Assembly (NCBI GenBank): GCA_019187405.1
Contig: JABAQZ010000011.1
Location: 62,001 to 126,000, forward strand
Source of the DNA: Ignavibacteria bacterium
GTDB lineage: Bacteria; Bacteroidota; Ignavibacteria; Tepidaquicellales; Tepidaquicellaceae
Length of the DNA stretch: 64,000 bases
Direction of reading: 5' to 3'
Shown here in pieces: positions 1 to 9,415 of this stretch. The first letter of the stretch is position 1. Every line of letters starts with the position of its first letter. Both the position numbers and the translations under genes were made by a program. Below the pieces are notes generated by a model that searched no databases, was not told where the DNA came from, and was given only the letters and a program-made list of their open reading frames with translations.

Positions 1-42
1 TTTATTAAGCATATCTAAAGTATATTCTACCGCGCTCTTCAT
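1..42 (-). CDS. 5' end of an unidentified gene, cut by the window edge
   Basis: An ATG on the minus strand opens a frame of 14 codons that runs off the window (MKSAVEYTLDMLNK). The same frame extends upstream to a TTG at 87, only 8 bases after the stop of the glycosyltransferase at 95, so the true start could be either. The position suggests it is the next gene of the same minus-strand operon. Too little is visible to name a function. Confidence 0.35.
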   Translation of the reverse strand, partial: MKSAVEYTLDMLNK

Positions 43-94
43 GCTGCAGATACTTATTTTAATCCCTTTGAACCGGAAACTATGCAAATATAAT

Positions 95-1231
95 TTAGTT
101 TAGGACTTTATAAAATGTATTAATTATATTTTGTAGATTTTTTTCAAGAGTAAATTCATTTTCATATTTTCGCTTTGCCGCCGTTCCCATTCTCATTCTC
201 TGTTCTTTATCATCAGCAAGGCGAATTATAAAATCTGCCGCCTGCTCCGGAGCTTTCTTTTCCGTCAGAAATCCCGTCTCACCGTGTATTACCATTTCTG
301 AGATAGCCCCGATATCTTTTGTTGATATCACAGGTATTCCGTAAGCCATAGCCTCGATAATAACGAGCGGACAGCCTTCATAAGGATAAAAAGTGGGAAA
401 AATAAAAATGTCTGTCTCACGGAAAAGTTTATCTTTTTCATTTCCGGTAACCACGCCATTGAAAACTATGTTATTCCTGATTTTATGCTTATCTATTAAT
501 TCAAGCGCTTTGGATTTGGTCTGCCGCTCATTGTCCGTCCACATGCCGGCAATCTGAAAACTTGCGTCTTTATATTTTGCAATAACTTTGACTGCTGCTT
601 TTATTACATCGAGAATTCCTTTAGTCTCAAAAAGATTTCCCATAAATGTTATCACAGGATATCTGAATTCATTTTCATTTTTAACTGAAGTATCACTTGA
701 TATTTCAAAATCCATGCCGTTTGGGAAAGATGTTACATTTTTGACAAACCCTTCGAATACTCTTTTAAGATTTTCGCTGTAAACAATTGCCGTATCAACT
801 TTGCTCAATGTATATCTTATGAATTTTTTTACAATACCCTGAGAATTATTGTAAAATACATTTCTAAAATAACTGCCTTCATGTAAATGAATGAGAATTT
901 TTGCATTTGAAAAGTATGATGATATCAAAATAAACAAACCGTCTCTTAAATAAGGTAGAAAATTAGATGAAACCGGAATGTAAACAATATCAGGTTCAAT
1001 TTTTTTTAAAAGCTTTTTCAGATTAAATATTGAAGTTAAGGCAGTCTTAACGTTTGTATAATCGAGTTTTGACAGATTGTTTATATCCCGATGATCCGAA
1101 ATATCCAGGTGACTAACTGAAAATTCATTTTTAATCCGTGAATTTATCAGACTATGAAAGTACATGTTTGATCCGTGATATGGAGGAGGTAAACTTCCTA
1201 TCATAATGATTTTCTTCTTTTCGGATTTCAT
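95..1231 (-). CDS. Glycosyltransferase family 4 (GT-B)
   Basis: A 378-residue retaining glycosyltransferase of the GT4 type, expected at the cytoplasmic face of the membrane, moving a sugar from an activated donor to a growing glycan. Seen: an N-terminal strand and glycine-rich loop (IGSLPPPYHGSN, residues 11-22), the C-domain opening FMGNLFETKG (196-205), and the E-x7-E donor-binding motif in EGCPLVIIE (285-293) followed by AYGIPVI. Length is normal for the family. The ATG start is followed by a lysine-rich tip and the usual first beta strand. It is divergent from the FG-GAP gene at 1424. The donor and acceptor cannot be read from sequence. Confidence 0.9.
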   Translation of the reverse strand: MKSEKKKIIMIGSLPPPYHGSNMYFHSLINSRIKNEFSVSHLDISDHRDINNLSKLDYTNVKTALTSIFNLKKLLKKIEPDIVYIPVSSNFLPYLRDGLFILISSYFSNAKILIHLHEGSYFRNVFYNNSQGIVKKFIRYTLSKVDTAIVYSENLKRVFEGFVKNVTSFPNGMDFEISSDTSVKNENEFRYPVITFMGNLFETKGILDVIKAAVKVIAKYKDASFQIAGMWTDNERQTKSKALELIDKHKIRNNIVFNGVVTGNEKDKLFRETDIFIFPTFYPYEGCPLVIIEAMAYGIPVISTKDIGAISEMVIHGETGFLTEKKAPEQAADFIIRLADDKEQRMRMGTAAKRKYENEFTLEKNLQNIINTFYKVLN

Positions 1232-1423
1232 TAATCTTTGTGATGCTTCATATTATCTGAATCAATTTACATAAATTTTTAATTTTTATAAAATCTGTTT
1301 GCAATTCTTATTCCAAACAATGACTTTACAAAATGAAATTTAATATTTCGTTAAAGCAGTATTTAAGACATATATATTGATTTTGAATTACATATTAAAC
1401 ATATTTTCAAAAATCTTTTAAAG

Positions 1424-3184
1424 ATGAAATATATAATAATAATTTCAGTTCATTTTGTCTTACTGATGTTTCAGTTTACCGCTTCGGCACAGTCGCCGCA
1501 GGTAATATCAATGTCTCCTCAGAGACAGAAAATTAATGCTCCGAGAAATGCACAAATAGTTGTAACGTTTAATACAGCATTAAATCCAGCGTCAGTAAAC
1601 AACTCCACATTCAGAGTTTTTGCAAAATTATCAGGACCTGTTTTAGGGACAATAGAATTAATGAACGGAAATACTCAAATCCGCTTTACTCCGGCTAATT
1701 CATTTTTAGCCGGTGAATGGATAACCGTTTCATTGTCAAAAGGAATTCAAAGCAGTACTAATGTAAACATGCAGAAAGGATTTGTATGGAATTTCTGGAC
1801 AAAATCGGAAACCGGAACTTTGCAGCAGACCAGAATTTCCACCATCCCTGTAAGAAGACAAGGTGAAGGTCTTATTCAATGCTATGGCGCGCTTGGCATG
1901 GATCTAAACAATGACAGAAAAACAGATCTTGCAGTCGTAAATGAAGTTTCGAAAGATTTCAGAATTTTTTTAAACAACGGAACAAACTTTGATACAATGT
2001 TTTCCATTTATCCTTTACCTGCTGGAAATTATCCGAGTCCGAGTGAAGCTGCTGATTTTAATCTCGATGGTAAAGTAGATATTGTAATCGGCAATGCAGG
2101 CAATAATATACTTAGTCTTTTCATTGCGCAAGGTAATGCAGTCTTTAATTCAGAAATACCTTATACTGCTTCAAACAATGTCAGAGGTGTTGCCGTTGGT
2201 GATATCGACGGCGACGGTGATGACGATGTGGTTACGGCAAACAGGGGCGGAAGCAATATTTCGATTTTCAAAAATAATGGAAACGGATCATTTGCTGGCG
2301 CCGTAAACGTCAATACTCCGGGTAATGCGGAAACAGCAGTAATGCTGACAGATGCAAATAATGACGGAATACTTGATGCATTTATAGGTTGTTACAGCAG
2401 CAGAGAAATTGTGCTTATGATCGGCGACGGGGAAGGTAACTTTACTTTTTCGAGCCGCTCGGATCTTATCGGAAGCCCGTGGGCTATTGCAGTTGGAGAT
2501 ATTAACGGCGATGGAAATGCCGATGTTGCAGCAGCATTGTCCAGCTATAACAGAATGGGAGTGATTTTCGGTAATGGCGCCGGCGGACTTGGAAGTGTTG
2601 CAACTTATATCTCGGGATCATTTCCTCTTGCACAGGATATTGGCGACCTTGACGGAGATAACGATCTCGATCTTATAACGAGCAATTATACCGGAGGTAA
2701 TTTTTATGTTTTTAGAAATAACGGAAGCGGAATATTCTCAGATGCACCGGTGGTTCTGCCGGCATCAAGCTCGGGTTCTTGTATTACAGTTCATGACAGA
2801 GATAATGACGGAGATCTTGATATGGCAGGAATTGACGAAGTGGATGATCTGCTTTTTATTTTTAACAACGGAACTACCGGAGTACAGCAGATATCCAATG
2901 AAGTTGCGGAAACTTATTCGCTTCATCAGAATTATCCAAATCCGTTTAACCCTTCTTGCAGAATTAATTATGAGATTGCAGTTTCGGGAGAAACGATTTT
3001 GACAATTTATGATGTACTGGGAAGCGAAATAATTACCTTAGTTAATGAATATCAAAATGCCGGTAACTATTCCGTGGAATTTTCAAGTGAATTCATTGCT
3101 GGCGGACTGCCGAGCGGAATTTATTTCTACAGACTAAAATCCGGGAACTATGATGAAACTAAATCTATGGCGCTCCTCAAATAA
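1424..3184 (+). CDS. Secreted FG-GAP/VCBS repeat protein with T9SS C-terminal sorting domain
   Basis: A 586-residue exported protein. Residues 1-22 form a signal peptide ending ASA-Q. Residues about 25-127 look like a bacterial Ig-like (SbsA/Big_5) domain. From about 145 to 480 there are repeated calcium-site motifs such as DFNLDGKVDI, DIDGDGDDDV, DINGDGNADV and DRDNDGDLDM, typical of FG-GAP/VCBS beta-propeller blades. The last 100 residues contain NYPNPFNPS (504-512) and end GIYFYRLKSG...MALLK, the pattern of a type A sorting domain recognised by the type IX secretion system. The protein is therefore probably delivered to the cell surface or outside. Its ligand is unknown. It has no evident link to the polysaccharide genes around it. 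Confidence 0.9.
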   Translation: MKYIIIISVHFVLLMFQFTASAQSPQVISMSPQRQKINAPRNAQIVVTFNTALNPASVNNSTFRVFAKLSGPVLGTIELMNGNTQIRFTPANSFLAGEWITVSLSKGIQSSTNVNMQKGFVWNFWTKSETGTLQQTRISTIPVRRQGEGLIQCYGALGMDLNNDRKTDLAVVNEVSKDFRIFLNNGTNFDTMFSIYPLPAGNYPSPSEAADFNLDGKVDIVIGNAGNNILSLFIAQGNAVFNSEIPYTASNNVRGVAVGDIDGDGDDDVVTANRGGSNISIFKNNGNGSFAGAVNVNTPGNAETAVMLTDANNDGILDAFIGCYSSREIVLMIGDGEGNFTFSSRSDLIGSPWAIAVGDINGDGNADVAAALSSYNRMGVIFGNGAGGLGSVATYISGSFPLAQDIGDLDGDNDLDLITSNYTGGNFYVFRNNGSGIFSDAPVVLPASSSGSCITVHDRDNDGDLDMAGIDEVDDLLFIFNNGTTGVQQISNEVAETYSLHQNYPNPFNPSCRINYEIAVSGETILTIYDVLGSEIITLVNEYQNAGNYSVEFSSEFIAGGLPSGIYFYRLKSGNYDETKSMALLK

Positions 3185-3347
3185 TTAAACAGTAATCAAT
3201 TAAAAAATAATTTTTTCCTGCTTTGTCTGATTTGTTTTTAATGTAATAATTTTACGTTGCAAACATGATTGCATTAATGTTTAATTTCTTTTTCAGTCAT
3301 TGCAGTAATTATTGTAAAAAAATTCGATTCAGTAATTTTTTATTATC

Positions 3348-4532
3348 ATGAAATTGAGATATGACATAAATTCTGTAAATCCTATTATGCTCGTTATATT
3401 TTCATTCATCATTATAATTACGCCAGATGTATTTTATTCAATGTCATTTAATTTAAACAAACCGGATAACTCATTTAAAATGAATTTTCAGAATCAACCG
3501 AATTCAGACGATTCGTCGGATTTCAGCAGTGACGGTCCAATTATTGTTTATGAAAACGGCAATATAGTCAGTTACTCCATTATACCTGCGGATAATAATT
3601 TTGAAGTAAAAAAGGAAAGCATAAACAGTAAAGATAAACTTACATGTATAATTGATGAAACAGGACAGAGATTTGATTTTCAACTTAAAGATTCAATACA
3701 TGTTGAAAAGGATGAATATGAACTGCCTAATAGAATGCTGATAATTTCAGACATTGAAGGTAACTTCAAAGGCTTTGAAGTAATTTTAAAAGCTGCAGGC
3801 GTGATAAATGAAAAATTTAATTGGACATTCGGCAACGGTCATTTGGTTTTGGCGGGAGATTTTTTTGACAGAGGTATAAACGTTACGGAATGTTTATGGC
3901 TGATTTACAAACTGGAATCGGAAGCAGAACAACAGGGTGGAAAAGTTCATTTCATTTTGGGTAATCATGAAGTGATGAATTTAAGAAAAGATTTCAGATA
4001 TGTAAGAAGAAAGTACCTTGTAAACGCAGATTCTCTTAAACTTAATTATCAAAGTTGGTATGACGTTAATACTGAACTTGGCAAATGGTTAAGAAGCAAG
4101 AATGCAGTCGAAAAAATAGGCGATTTCCTGTTCCTGCATGCAGGTATAAACAAAAGCTATCCGGCGGAATCACTTACAATTAATGAAATTAATAATAACA
4201 TACGAGTAACTATCGATAAGTCATTTGAAAAAGGTGAAGCTTCAAAAGACAATTTCATCGGGAGCAAAGGTCCATTGTGGTACAGAGGAATAATCAAGGA
4301 AGAAGAATCTCAGCAGGATATTGATCAGACGCTTTCTTTTTATGATGCTTCAAAAATGATTTTAGGACATACAATTGTTGATAAAATGAAATATATGTTT
4401 AATAAAAAAATCATTGCAATTGATATTGATCATCAGGAAAATTCTGAAAATGGAATAATGTACGCTTTGTATTTTGAAAACGGAAATTTTTACATTATTG
4501 ACAACAATGGGATTAAAGAAGATTTACAATAA
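3348..4532 (+). CDS. Periplasmic calcineurin-like metallophosphatase (ApaH/Shewanella-like type)
   Basis: A 394-residue protein with a hydrophobic segment at about 12-30 (signal peptide or anchor) and a metallophosphatase domain. Motifs in order: SDIEGN (134-139), GDFFDRG (170-176), GNHE (205-208), LHAGIN (263-268) and GHT (340-342). This order is that of PPP-type and ApaH-like phosphatases. The usual D-x-H of the first motif reads D-I-E here, so one metal ligand differs or the assignment of that ligand is offset. Expected activity is hydrolysis of phosphoester bonds in the periplasm; the substrate is not known. It follows the FG-GAP gene by 163 bp and converges with the minus-strand operon. 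Confidence 0.8.
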   Translation: MKLRYDINSVNPIMLVIFSFIIIITPDVFYSMSFNLNKPDNSFKMNFQNQPNSDDSSDFSSDGPIIVYENGNIVSYSIIPADNNFEVKKESINSKDKLTCIIDETGQRFDFQLKDSIHVEKDEYELPNRMLIISDIEGNFKGFEVILKAAGVINEKFNWTFGNGHLVLAGDFFDRGINVTECLWLIYKLESEAEQQGGKVHFILGNHEVMNLRKDFRYVRRKYLVNADSLKLNYQSWYDVNTELGKWLRSKNAVEKIGDFLFLHAGINKSYPAESLTINEINNNIRVTIDKSFEKGEASKDNFIGSKGPLWYRGIIKEEESQQDIDQTLSFYDASKMILGHTIVDKMKYMFNKKIIAIDIDHQENSENGIMYALYFENGNFYIIDNNGIKEDLQ

Positions 4533-4540
4533 CGAATTAA

Positions 4541-4570
4541 TAAAAAAAGATTTTAAGCGAAGGAAAATCT
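4541..4570 (-). terminator. Probable intrinsic terminator of the 23-kb minus-strand operon
   Basis: Read on the minus strand, AGATTTT pairs with AAAATCT across a nine-base loop (4548-4554 with 4564-4570), followed directly by a run of seven T. It begins 30 bases after the stop codon of the last minus-strand gene (4600). The 7-bp stem is short and has only one G-C pair, so termination could be weak. The site lies between two convergent genes. Confidence 0.5.
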
Positions 4571-4599
4571 CGACAGTACATTTATGATTTAAAAGCGAA

Positions 4600-5760
4600 T
4601 TAAGATTTAATATCCTTTCCGGTTACTTCGATTGCTTCACGGAATCCTTCAAGCATCTTTTCCAGACTGCATTCTTCTTTTGCGGTTTTGAACGCATTTT
4701 TCCTTAAGTTTATCAATTGTTCTTCATCAGAAATCAATTTATACATTTTGCCGCAGAGATCATCGGGATCTCTGTCATTTGCAAGAAATCCGTTGACTCC
4801 TTCTTTAAGATAAGATATTCCTTCACAATGAAAGAATTCTCCTTTGTTAGTTGATATTACGGGAGTCCCGTAACAGAAAGAATGAACAACTGAATTCCCA
4901 AGTCTGCCGGGCATTATTAAGGCATCGCTAATGTAAAGCCACTTTCCAGTTGTTTCTACATCGAGAATTTCACCGAGGAAAAAAGCTCCGGTAATCTCAT
5001 GATTGGATTTTAGATATTCGAGCTTTTCTCTTTCCGGACCGTCGCCGATAATGGTAAGTCTGCAGTCTCCATACTTTTTTTCAAAAAGTGAATATGCTTT
5101 TAATAACACATCAACTTCCTTATCCGGTACGAGTCTTCCTATATAAATGAAATTTATTTTATCTTCAATGCCGAGCTCTTTTTTAATTTTATCTTTGCCG
5201 AGCATATCAAATTTACTTTTTAAGTCAAAATGCATTGTAGTATCGATAGTATTCTGGGCAACAAAATAATGTGATTTCTTTTTTGAGAATTTCTCTACCA
5301 CATCTTTGCCGTATTTCCAGTAAAAAATTACCGCATCAGCTTTTTGAGAAAGTATTAATCTGATTTTATGGAGAAAGTTTTTACCCGGATCAAACCCCGT
5401 AAGATGATCATATCCAAGACTCCATAAGACAAGTTTGAATTTAAGGAGACTCCTCAGCAGAAATAAAAAATACAGATTCAGATTTCCAACATTAAAGACC
5501 GAAACTACGATATCCGGTTTTTCTTTAATCAGAATTTTATAAATAGAGGAAAAAAAGACTTTACCTTCTTTTTGAAAATAATAATTACTTGTTTTCTGAA
5601 AAATGTCACTGTCTAATTTATCTGCATTCTTCAGGACTTCGCGCTTAAATGGATTTCCGTAAAGCACTTTTAATGAAGGATAAATTGCTTTCAGTCGCTT
5701 GAAAAATCCTGTCCTGTAATGAGGCAGAATTCTCTGCAGTATGATAATTTTTTTATGCAT
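4600..5760 (-). CDS. Glycosyltransferase, GT4-like, with altered E-x7-E motif
   Basis: 386 residues with the two-domain GT-B layout: an N-terminal half with several hydrophobic stretches, then the C-domain strand INFIYIGRLVPDKEVDVLLKA, a GDGPEREKLE loop, and the late segment GNSVVHSFCYGTPVIST followed by GVNGFLAND. This is the place where GT4 enzymes have E-x7-E, but here the first Glu is replaced (GRLGNSVVHSF), so the enzyme belongs to a divergent branch or binds the donor differently. It is the last gene of the minus operon. Its ATG shares one base with the stop of the asnB-like gene, suggesting translational coupling. Donor and acceptor unknown. Confidence 0.82.
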   Translation of the reverse strand: MHKKIIILQRILPHYRTGFFKRLKAIYPSLKVLYGNPFKREVLKNADKLDSDIFQKTSNYYFQKEGKVFFSSIYKILIKEKPDIVVSVFNVGNLNLYFLFLLRSLLKFKLVLWSLGYDHLTGFDPGKNFLHKIRLILSQKADAVIFYWKYGKDVVEKFSKKKSHYFVAQNTIDTTMHFDLKSKFDMLGKDKIKKELGIEDKINFIYIGRLVPDKEVDVLLKAYSLFEKKYGDCRLTIIGDGPEREKLEYLKSNHEITGAFFLGEILDVETTGKWLYISDALIMPGRLGNSVVHSFCYGTPVISTNKGEFFHCEGISYLKEGVNGFLANDRDPDDLCGKMYKLISDEEQLINLRKNAFKTAKEECSLEKMLEGFREAIEVTGKDIKS

Positions 5761-7646
5761 CAGAGATTGCTTATCCTGTAAAGTTTAGACCAAAGTTCAA
5801 GATTAATTATTCTCCATATCGGAAATCCGTAAGCATGTTTTTTCTGATTAAAAAACTTTCTTATTTTCTGCTGATCCCAGATTTTTTTGTTATTGAATGA
5901 TTCTGAATTTAACAAAAACCCCGTAAACTTTTTTGCTTCGGTATCTTCAAGCCATTTTTCAAAAGGAGTAAGAAATCCGATTTTACTTTTCGACTCAATC
6001 ACCGACGCAGGAAGTTTTCCTTTAAAAACGTCCCTCAGAAGTTTTTTTGTTACGCCGTTTTCAATTTTACTTTTTAACGGAACACAGAACGCCATTTCCA
6101 TAATTCTGTAATCAATAAAAGGAGATCTGATCTCAACTGAATTCTGCATTGAAGAATGGTCCTCGTAATGCAATATCTGATTGAATCCCTGATACTGAAT
6201 ATTGTATTTTAAATAATCGTTTAATCCGGAAGTCGAAAAAATTTTCAATTCAGGATTATCGAGATAATCATAATTTGAATTAACGAAATCACTCCTCAAT
6301 ACCGGAATCATTTTTTCTTTATACTTGGCGCGAAAATATGAAGCATGTTTTCTTGATAAAATTGATTTAGCAATCTGACCTAAGAGATATGAGTATGAAA
6401 ATCCGTTCTTATCCGGAAGATTTCGTAACTCAGCAATAAATTCCGAAGGGTTATTCCTCAAAAGGTTTAATAAGAAATATCCGGCAATATATTTGCCATA
6501 ACCGCACCAAGCTTCATCAGCGCCTTGTCCGTTCAGAGTAACTTTTACTTTCTGATTTTTAATTTCTTTCATAAGGAGAAAGTGTGCAAAGCTTGTTGTG
6601 CTGAACACGGGTTCGCCCATTCCATAAACAAATCCTTCAAGATTTTCTAATAAATTTTCCGCAGTTGGAGTCAGCGTAATGCTTTTTATATGCTGCAATG
6701 AAGCTGCTGTTTCTGAAATTTGTTTTGATTCATCTGATTTAAACCCCGGGAATACAGCCGAATAGGCTTTTACTTCTCTTTCGAAAATTTCATTGCGTTT
6801 TGCTAATTCATTTGAAATTACGGCAATGATGCCTGAATCTATTCCGCCGCTAAGTAAAATAGAAACGGGCACATCGCTTCTGAATCTAATTTTGACAGAG
6901 TCATACAGCAATTCTTCAAATTCCTTTTTTAAGTCAATGCCAGTATAATCTGCTTCTTTGAAATCCCAATACTTATTGATTGAAACATTTTCGTTTTCAA
7001 TTAAGAGATTATGAGCCGGCTTGAGCTCTTTTATTCTATTAAAAAAAGTATCACCGTTATTTGTCCTGTAACCGTATGCGAGATAATCGTAAACCTTGCC
7101 CGGATTTGCTTCGGTAATATTTTTCACTTTCAGCAGTGATTTAATTTCACTCGAAAAAACAAACTGATGGTTGTCGAGATAGTAATAAAATGGCTTCACT
7201 CCGAATCTGTCTCTCGATGCAAAAAGTATTTTTTTCCGGAAATCATAAATTGCAAATGCCCACATGCCGTTGAATCTGTTTACACAATCTTGTCCATATT
7301 CTTCGTATGAGTGAAGGATTACTTCGGTATCGCTTTTGGTTTTGAATTTATGACCTTTGCTTTGAAGTCCGGGAATTAATTCAAGATAATTATAAATCTC
7401 TCCGTTATAAATTATCGCAAGAGATTTGTCTTCATTAAACATCGGCTGAGAAGCCTCTATCGAAAGATCAATGATGCTCAATCTTCTGTGTCCGAAACAT
7501 AAAGGATAATTTATGAGGACACCTTCACCATCCGGACCTCTGTGGGATATTTCGGCGTTCATCTTCAGTATATGCTCTTCCAGAAAAGAATCCGGCTTAT
7601 CCGAATTAAAATTATTAAAATACAATATCCCGTTTATTCCGCACAT
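5760..7646 (-). CDS. asnB: AsnB-like glutamine-dependent amidotransferase
   Basis: 628 residues, full length for class II asparagine synthetases. The N-terminal glutaminase domain begins MCGING, with Cys2 as the nucleophile, followed by SHRGPDG and YNGEIYN. The C-terminal synthetase domain has the pyrophosphate loop SGGIDS (266-271). The family activates a carboxyl group with ATP and amidates it with glutamine-derived ammonia. Homologs in O-antigen loci are believed to amidate uronic acids, and the WbpA/B/D/E uronic acid genes of this operon would supply a suitable acid. That role is inference; free asparagine synthesis remains possible. Overlaps the downstream glycosyltransferase by one base. 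Confidence 0.9.
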   Translation of the reverse strand: MCGINGILYFNNFNSDKPDSFLEEHILKMNAEISHRGPDGEGVLINYPLCFGHRRLSIIDLSIEASQPMFNEDKSLAIIYNGEIYNYLELIPGLQSKGHKFKTKSDTEVILHSYEEYGQDCVNRFNGMWAFAIYDFRKKILFASRDRFGVKPFYYYLDNHQFVFSSEIKSLLKVKNITEANPGKVYDYLAYGYRTNNGDTFFNRIKELKPAHNLLIENENVSINKYWDFKEADYTGIDLKKEFEELLYDSVKIRFRSDVPVSILLSGGIDSGIIAVISNELAKRNEIFEREVKAYSAVFPGFKSDESKQISETAASLQHIKSITLTPTAENLLENLEGFVYGMGEPVFSTTSFAHFLLMKEIKNQKVKVTLNGQGADEAWCGYGKYIAGYFLLNLLRNNPSEFIAELRNLPDKNGFSYSYLLGQIAKSILSRKHASYFRAKYKEKMIPVLRSDFVNSNYDYLDNPELKIFSTSGLNDYLKYNIQYQGFNQILHYEDHSSMQNSVEIRSPFIDYRIMEMAFCVPLKSKIENGVTKKLLRDVFKGKLPASVIESKSKIGFLTPFEKWLEDTEAKKFTGFLLNSESFNNKKIWDQQKIRKFFNQKKHAYGFPIWRIINLELWSKLYRISNL

Positions 7647-7649
7647 TGA

Positions 7650-8855
7650 TTACTTAATCTTATTGGCTTTTAAAATGTTGAATGTGTCATTTGCATTTTT
7701 TTCCCAGGTGAAATGTTCTCTAACAATTTTTTTCCCTGCAACAGACATTCGCTTCATTCTTTCCTTATCCGAAATTAATGTTAACACAGCTTCGGAAAGA
7801 TCTTTCTCAGAAAAAGGTTTTACAAGTACCGTATCATATCCGAGAAGTTTTAGTTCTTCGCCGCCTCCGCTTCCCTCACATGCAACAACAGGCAATCCCT
7901 TTGACAGTGCTTCAATGAAGACAATGCCGAAAGCTTCGGGATAACTCGGCAAAACAAATATATCAGCATTATCATAAAATTCATTCAGTTCATTTTGTGA
8001 TTTTGAACCTGCAAAAATTACTTCATTCTTAATTGAAAGATTCTCAGCCAATTCTTCATAATTTGATTTGTGAATTCCACCGCCTATAATTATCAGTTCA
8101 GCATTTGATTTTTCTTTAATGAATTTAAAAGCATGCAAGAGAGTGTCAATGTTTTTTCTTTTTTCATTCAGATGGCTGACGCATATGATTTTTATTTTAC
8201 CGGAATTAAAAATTTTGGCGCTTTCCGGTATCTGAAAGTTTTGTCCGAGATAAACAATCTCGATATTTTTCAGTTCGGGTTTCTCCTTTGACAATTCTTC
8301 TTTATTCAAAGCACTGTGGACAATTATTTTATCAGCTTTATCAAAGACATTCAGAAAATCTGAATAATTCTCCGGAAATAATTTTTTTAATGTCGGGATA
8401 TCCTCATGATGGTCAATGTATAACGGCAATTTTTTTTCCGCTGCATATTTTGATAAAATGCCAGCCCATGGTCTTATCCAGTGTGAATATAGAATATCCG
8501 GATTAAACTTATCAATTAATTTTTTCAGATGGTTGTAATAAAAAAAAATTAATAATTTGCTTTCGGATATTTCAAAACCGGGTCTCGGGAGAGAAAAATA
8601 TCTGAAGTAATATACTTTAAGATTACCTTCATCAATATTTTTAGTATCTCTTAATTTACAATACCAGCTTACAAGATTTGAAAACGATTTTATAATATTA
8701 AAAGAAAATATTTCCCGCGGTGGAATTAACCTTAAAGGTACAACAACAATTACGCTGCAATATTTGGATAATGCCTTAGCATGTTTGTAAACGAATTCAC
8801 CGGTTACCGGTCTGAATTTATTCGGAAAGCATTCGGATATTTCAAGTACTTTCAT
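7650..8855 (-). CDS. Glycosyltransferase family 4 (GT-B)
   Basis: About 401 residues, starting at the ATG (8855) just downstream of an in-frame TTG. The N-terminus MKVLEISECFPN leads into a loop with GEFVYKHAKAL, typical of GT4 enzymes. The C-domain shows ICVSHLNEKRKNIDTLLHAF, an IIGGG loop, and the classic donor motif PEAFGIVFIEALSKGLPVV with both Glu of E-x7-E. The start lies 3 bases after the stop of a ruined methyltransferase gene, so the two were once coupled. It acts in the cytoplasm on the glycan built by this operon. Sugar specificity not readable. Confidence 0.9.
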   Translation of the reverse strand: MKVLEISECFPNKFRPVTGEFVYKHAKALSKYCSVIVVVPLRLIPPREIFSFNIIKSFSNLVSWYCKLRDTKNIDEGNLKVYYFRYFSLPRPGFEISESKLLIFFYYNHLKKLIDKFNPDILYSHWIRPWAGILSKYAAEKKLPLYIDHHEDIPTLKKLFPENYSDFLNVFDKADKIIVHSALNKEELSKEKPELKNIEIVYLGQNFQIPESAKIFNSGKIKIICVSHLNEKRKNIDTLLHAFKFIKEKSNAELIIIGGGIHKSNYEELAENLSIKNEVIFAGSKSQNELNEFYDNADIFVLPSYPEAFGIVFIEALSKGLPVVACEGSGGGEELKLLGYDTVLVKPFSEKDLSEAVLTLISDKERMKRMSVAGKKIVREHFTWEKNANDTFNILKANKIK

Positions 8856-8858
8856 CAA

Positions 8859-9310
8859 TTAATAATCTCTGACTATCTTTGCTTTTCCAAAATATCCCAT
8901 TGAAGAAAAATTTTCATTCATAATTAGCTGCTCTTCATTGCGAAGCTTTTTCCTGAAACTCCCGGTTGTAAACAAATAAATAAAAACAGTTGCAATGAAG
9001 TAATGGATTTAAAAATATATGTTTTTGTATAATCTTAACAAAGGTTTTTCCAAAACATTATAAGAAGCTTTTGATAAAATATAATGCACAAAAAAAATCC
9101 GATGAAGCTGATGCGCCTGAATAAACAGTCAAAACTTTATACCGATTAAAAATATCATCGTCATCTTAAGAACTTCGGCATTGAAATATTTATTCAGAGA
9201 AAAAGTTATGTTACAGCCGGCTGAAGAATCGCAAACTTCAGAATAAAACGGAATCAAGTTTTATAGCCGCAGCCGAAGTCAGGTAGATTTGCTTTAAGCA
9301 AATACTTCTA
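8859..9310 (-). pseudogene. Degraded class I SAM-dependent methyltransferase
   Basis: The stretch between two glycosyltransferase genes holds a decayed reading frame on the minus strand. A DFGCGY segment (9263-9280), the usual SAM-binding motif I, lies in one frame. After a frameshift the frame continues through in-frame stops at 9261, 9129 and 9009 to a stop at 8859. Around 9090-9040 it reads RIFFVHYILSKASYNVLEK, which matches the late methyltransferase pattern where R-(F/Y)-T-x2-x-I-x2-L-L-x2-A-G-F usually stands. About 140 codons remain from motif I to the end, so the middle has also shrunk. The order and spacing show it was once an operon gene. The upstream part (9311-9415) shows nothing recognisable. 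Confidence 0.65.
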
Positions 9311-9415
9311 ATGCTGAAAGCATTCCGCCGGCAGTAAGTTATTATAAAAAAGACAGAACCAAAAAATATAAATACATATTTGCCGGATTTATTTAAATGA
9401 AGCCGGGATCATACA

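Noticed and set aside
7513-7944. 143-residue open frame on the plus strand across the asnB/GT boundary
   Set aside because: It is antisense to two well-supported genes and has no recognisable domain.
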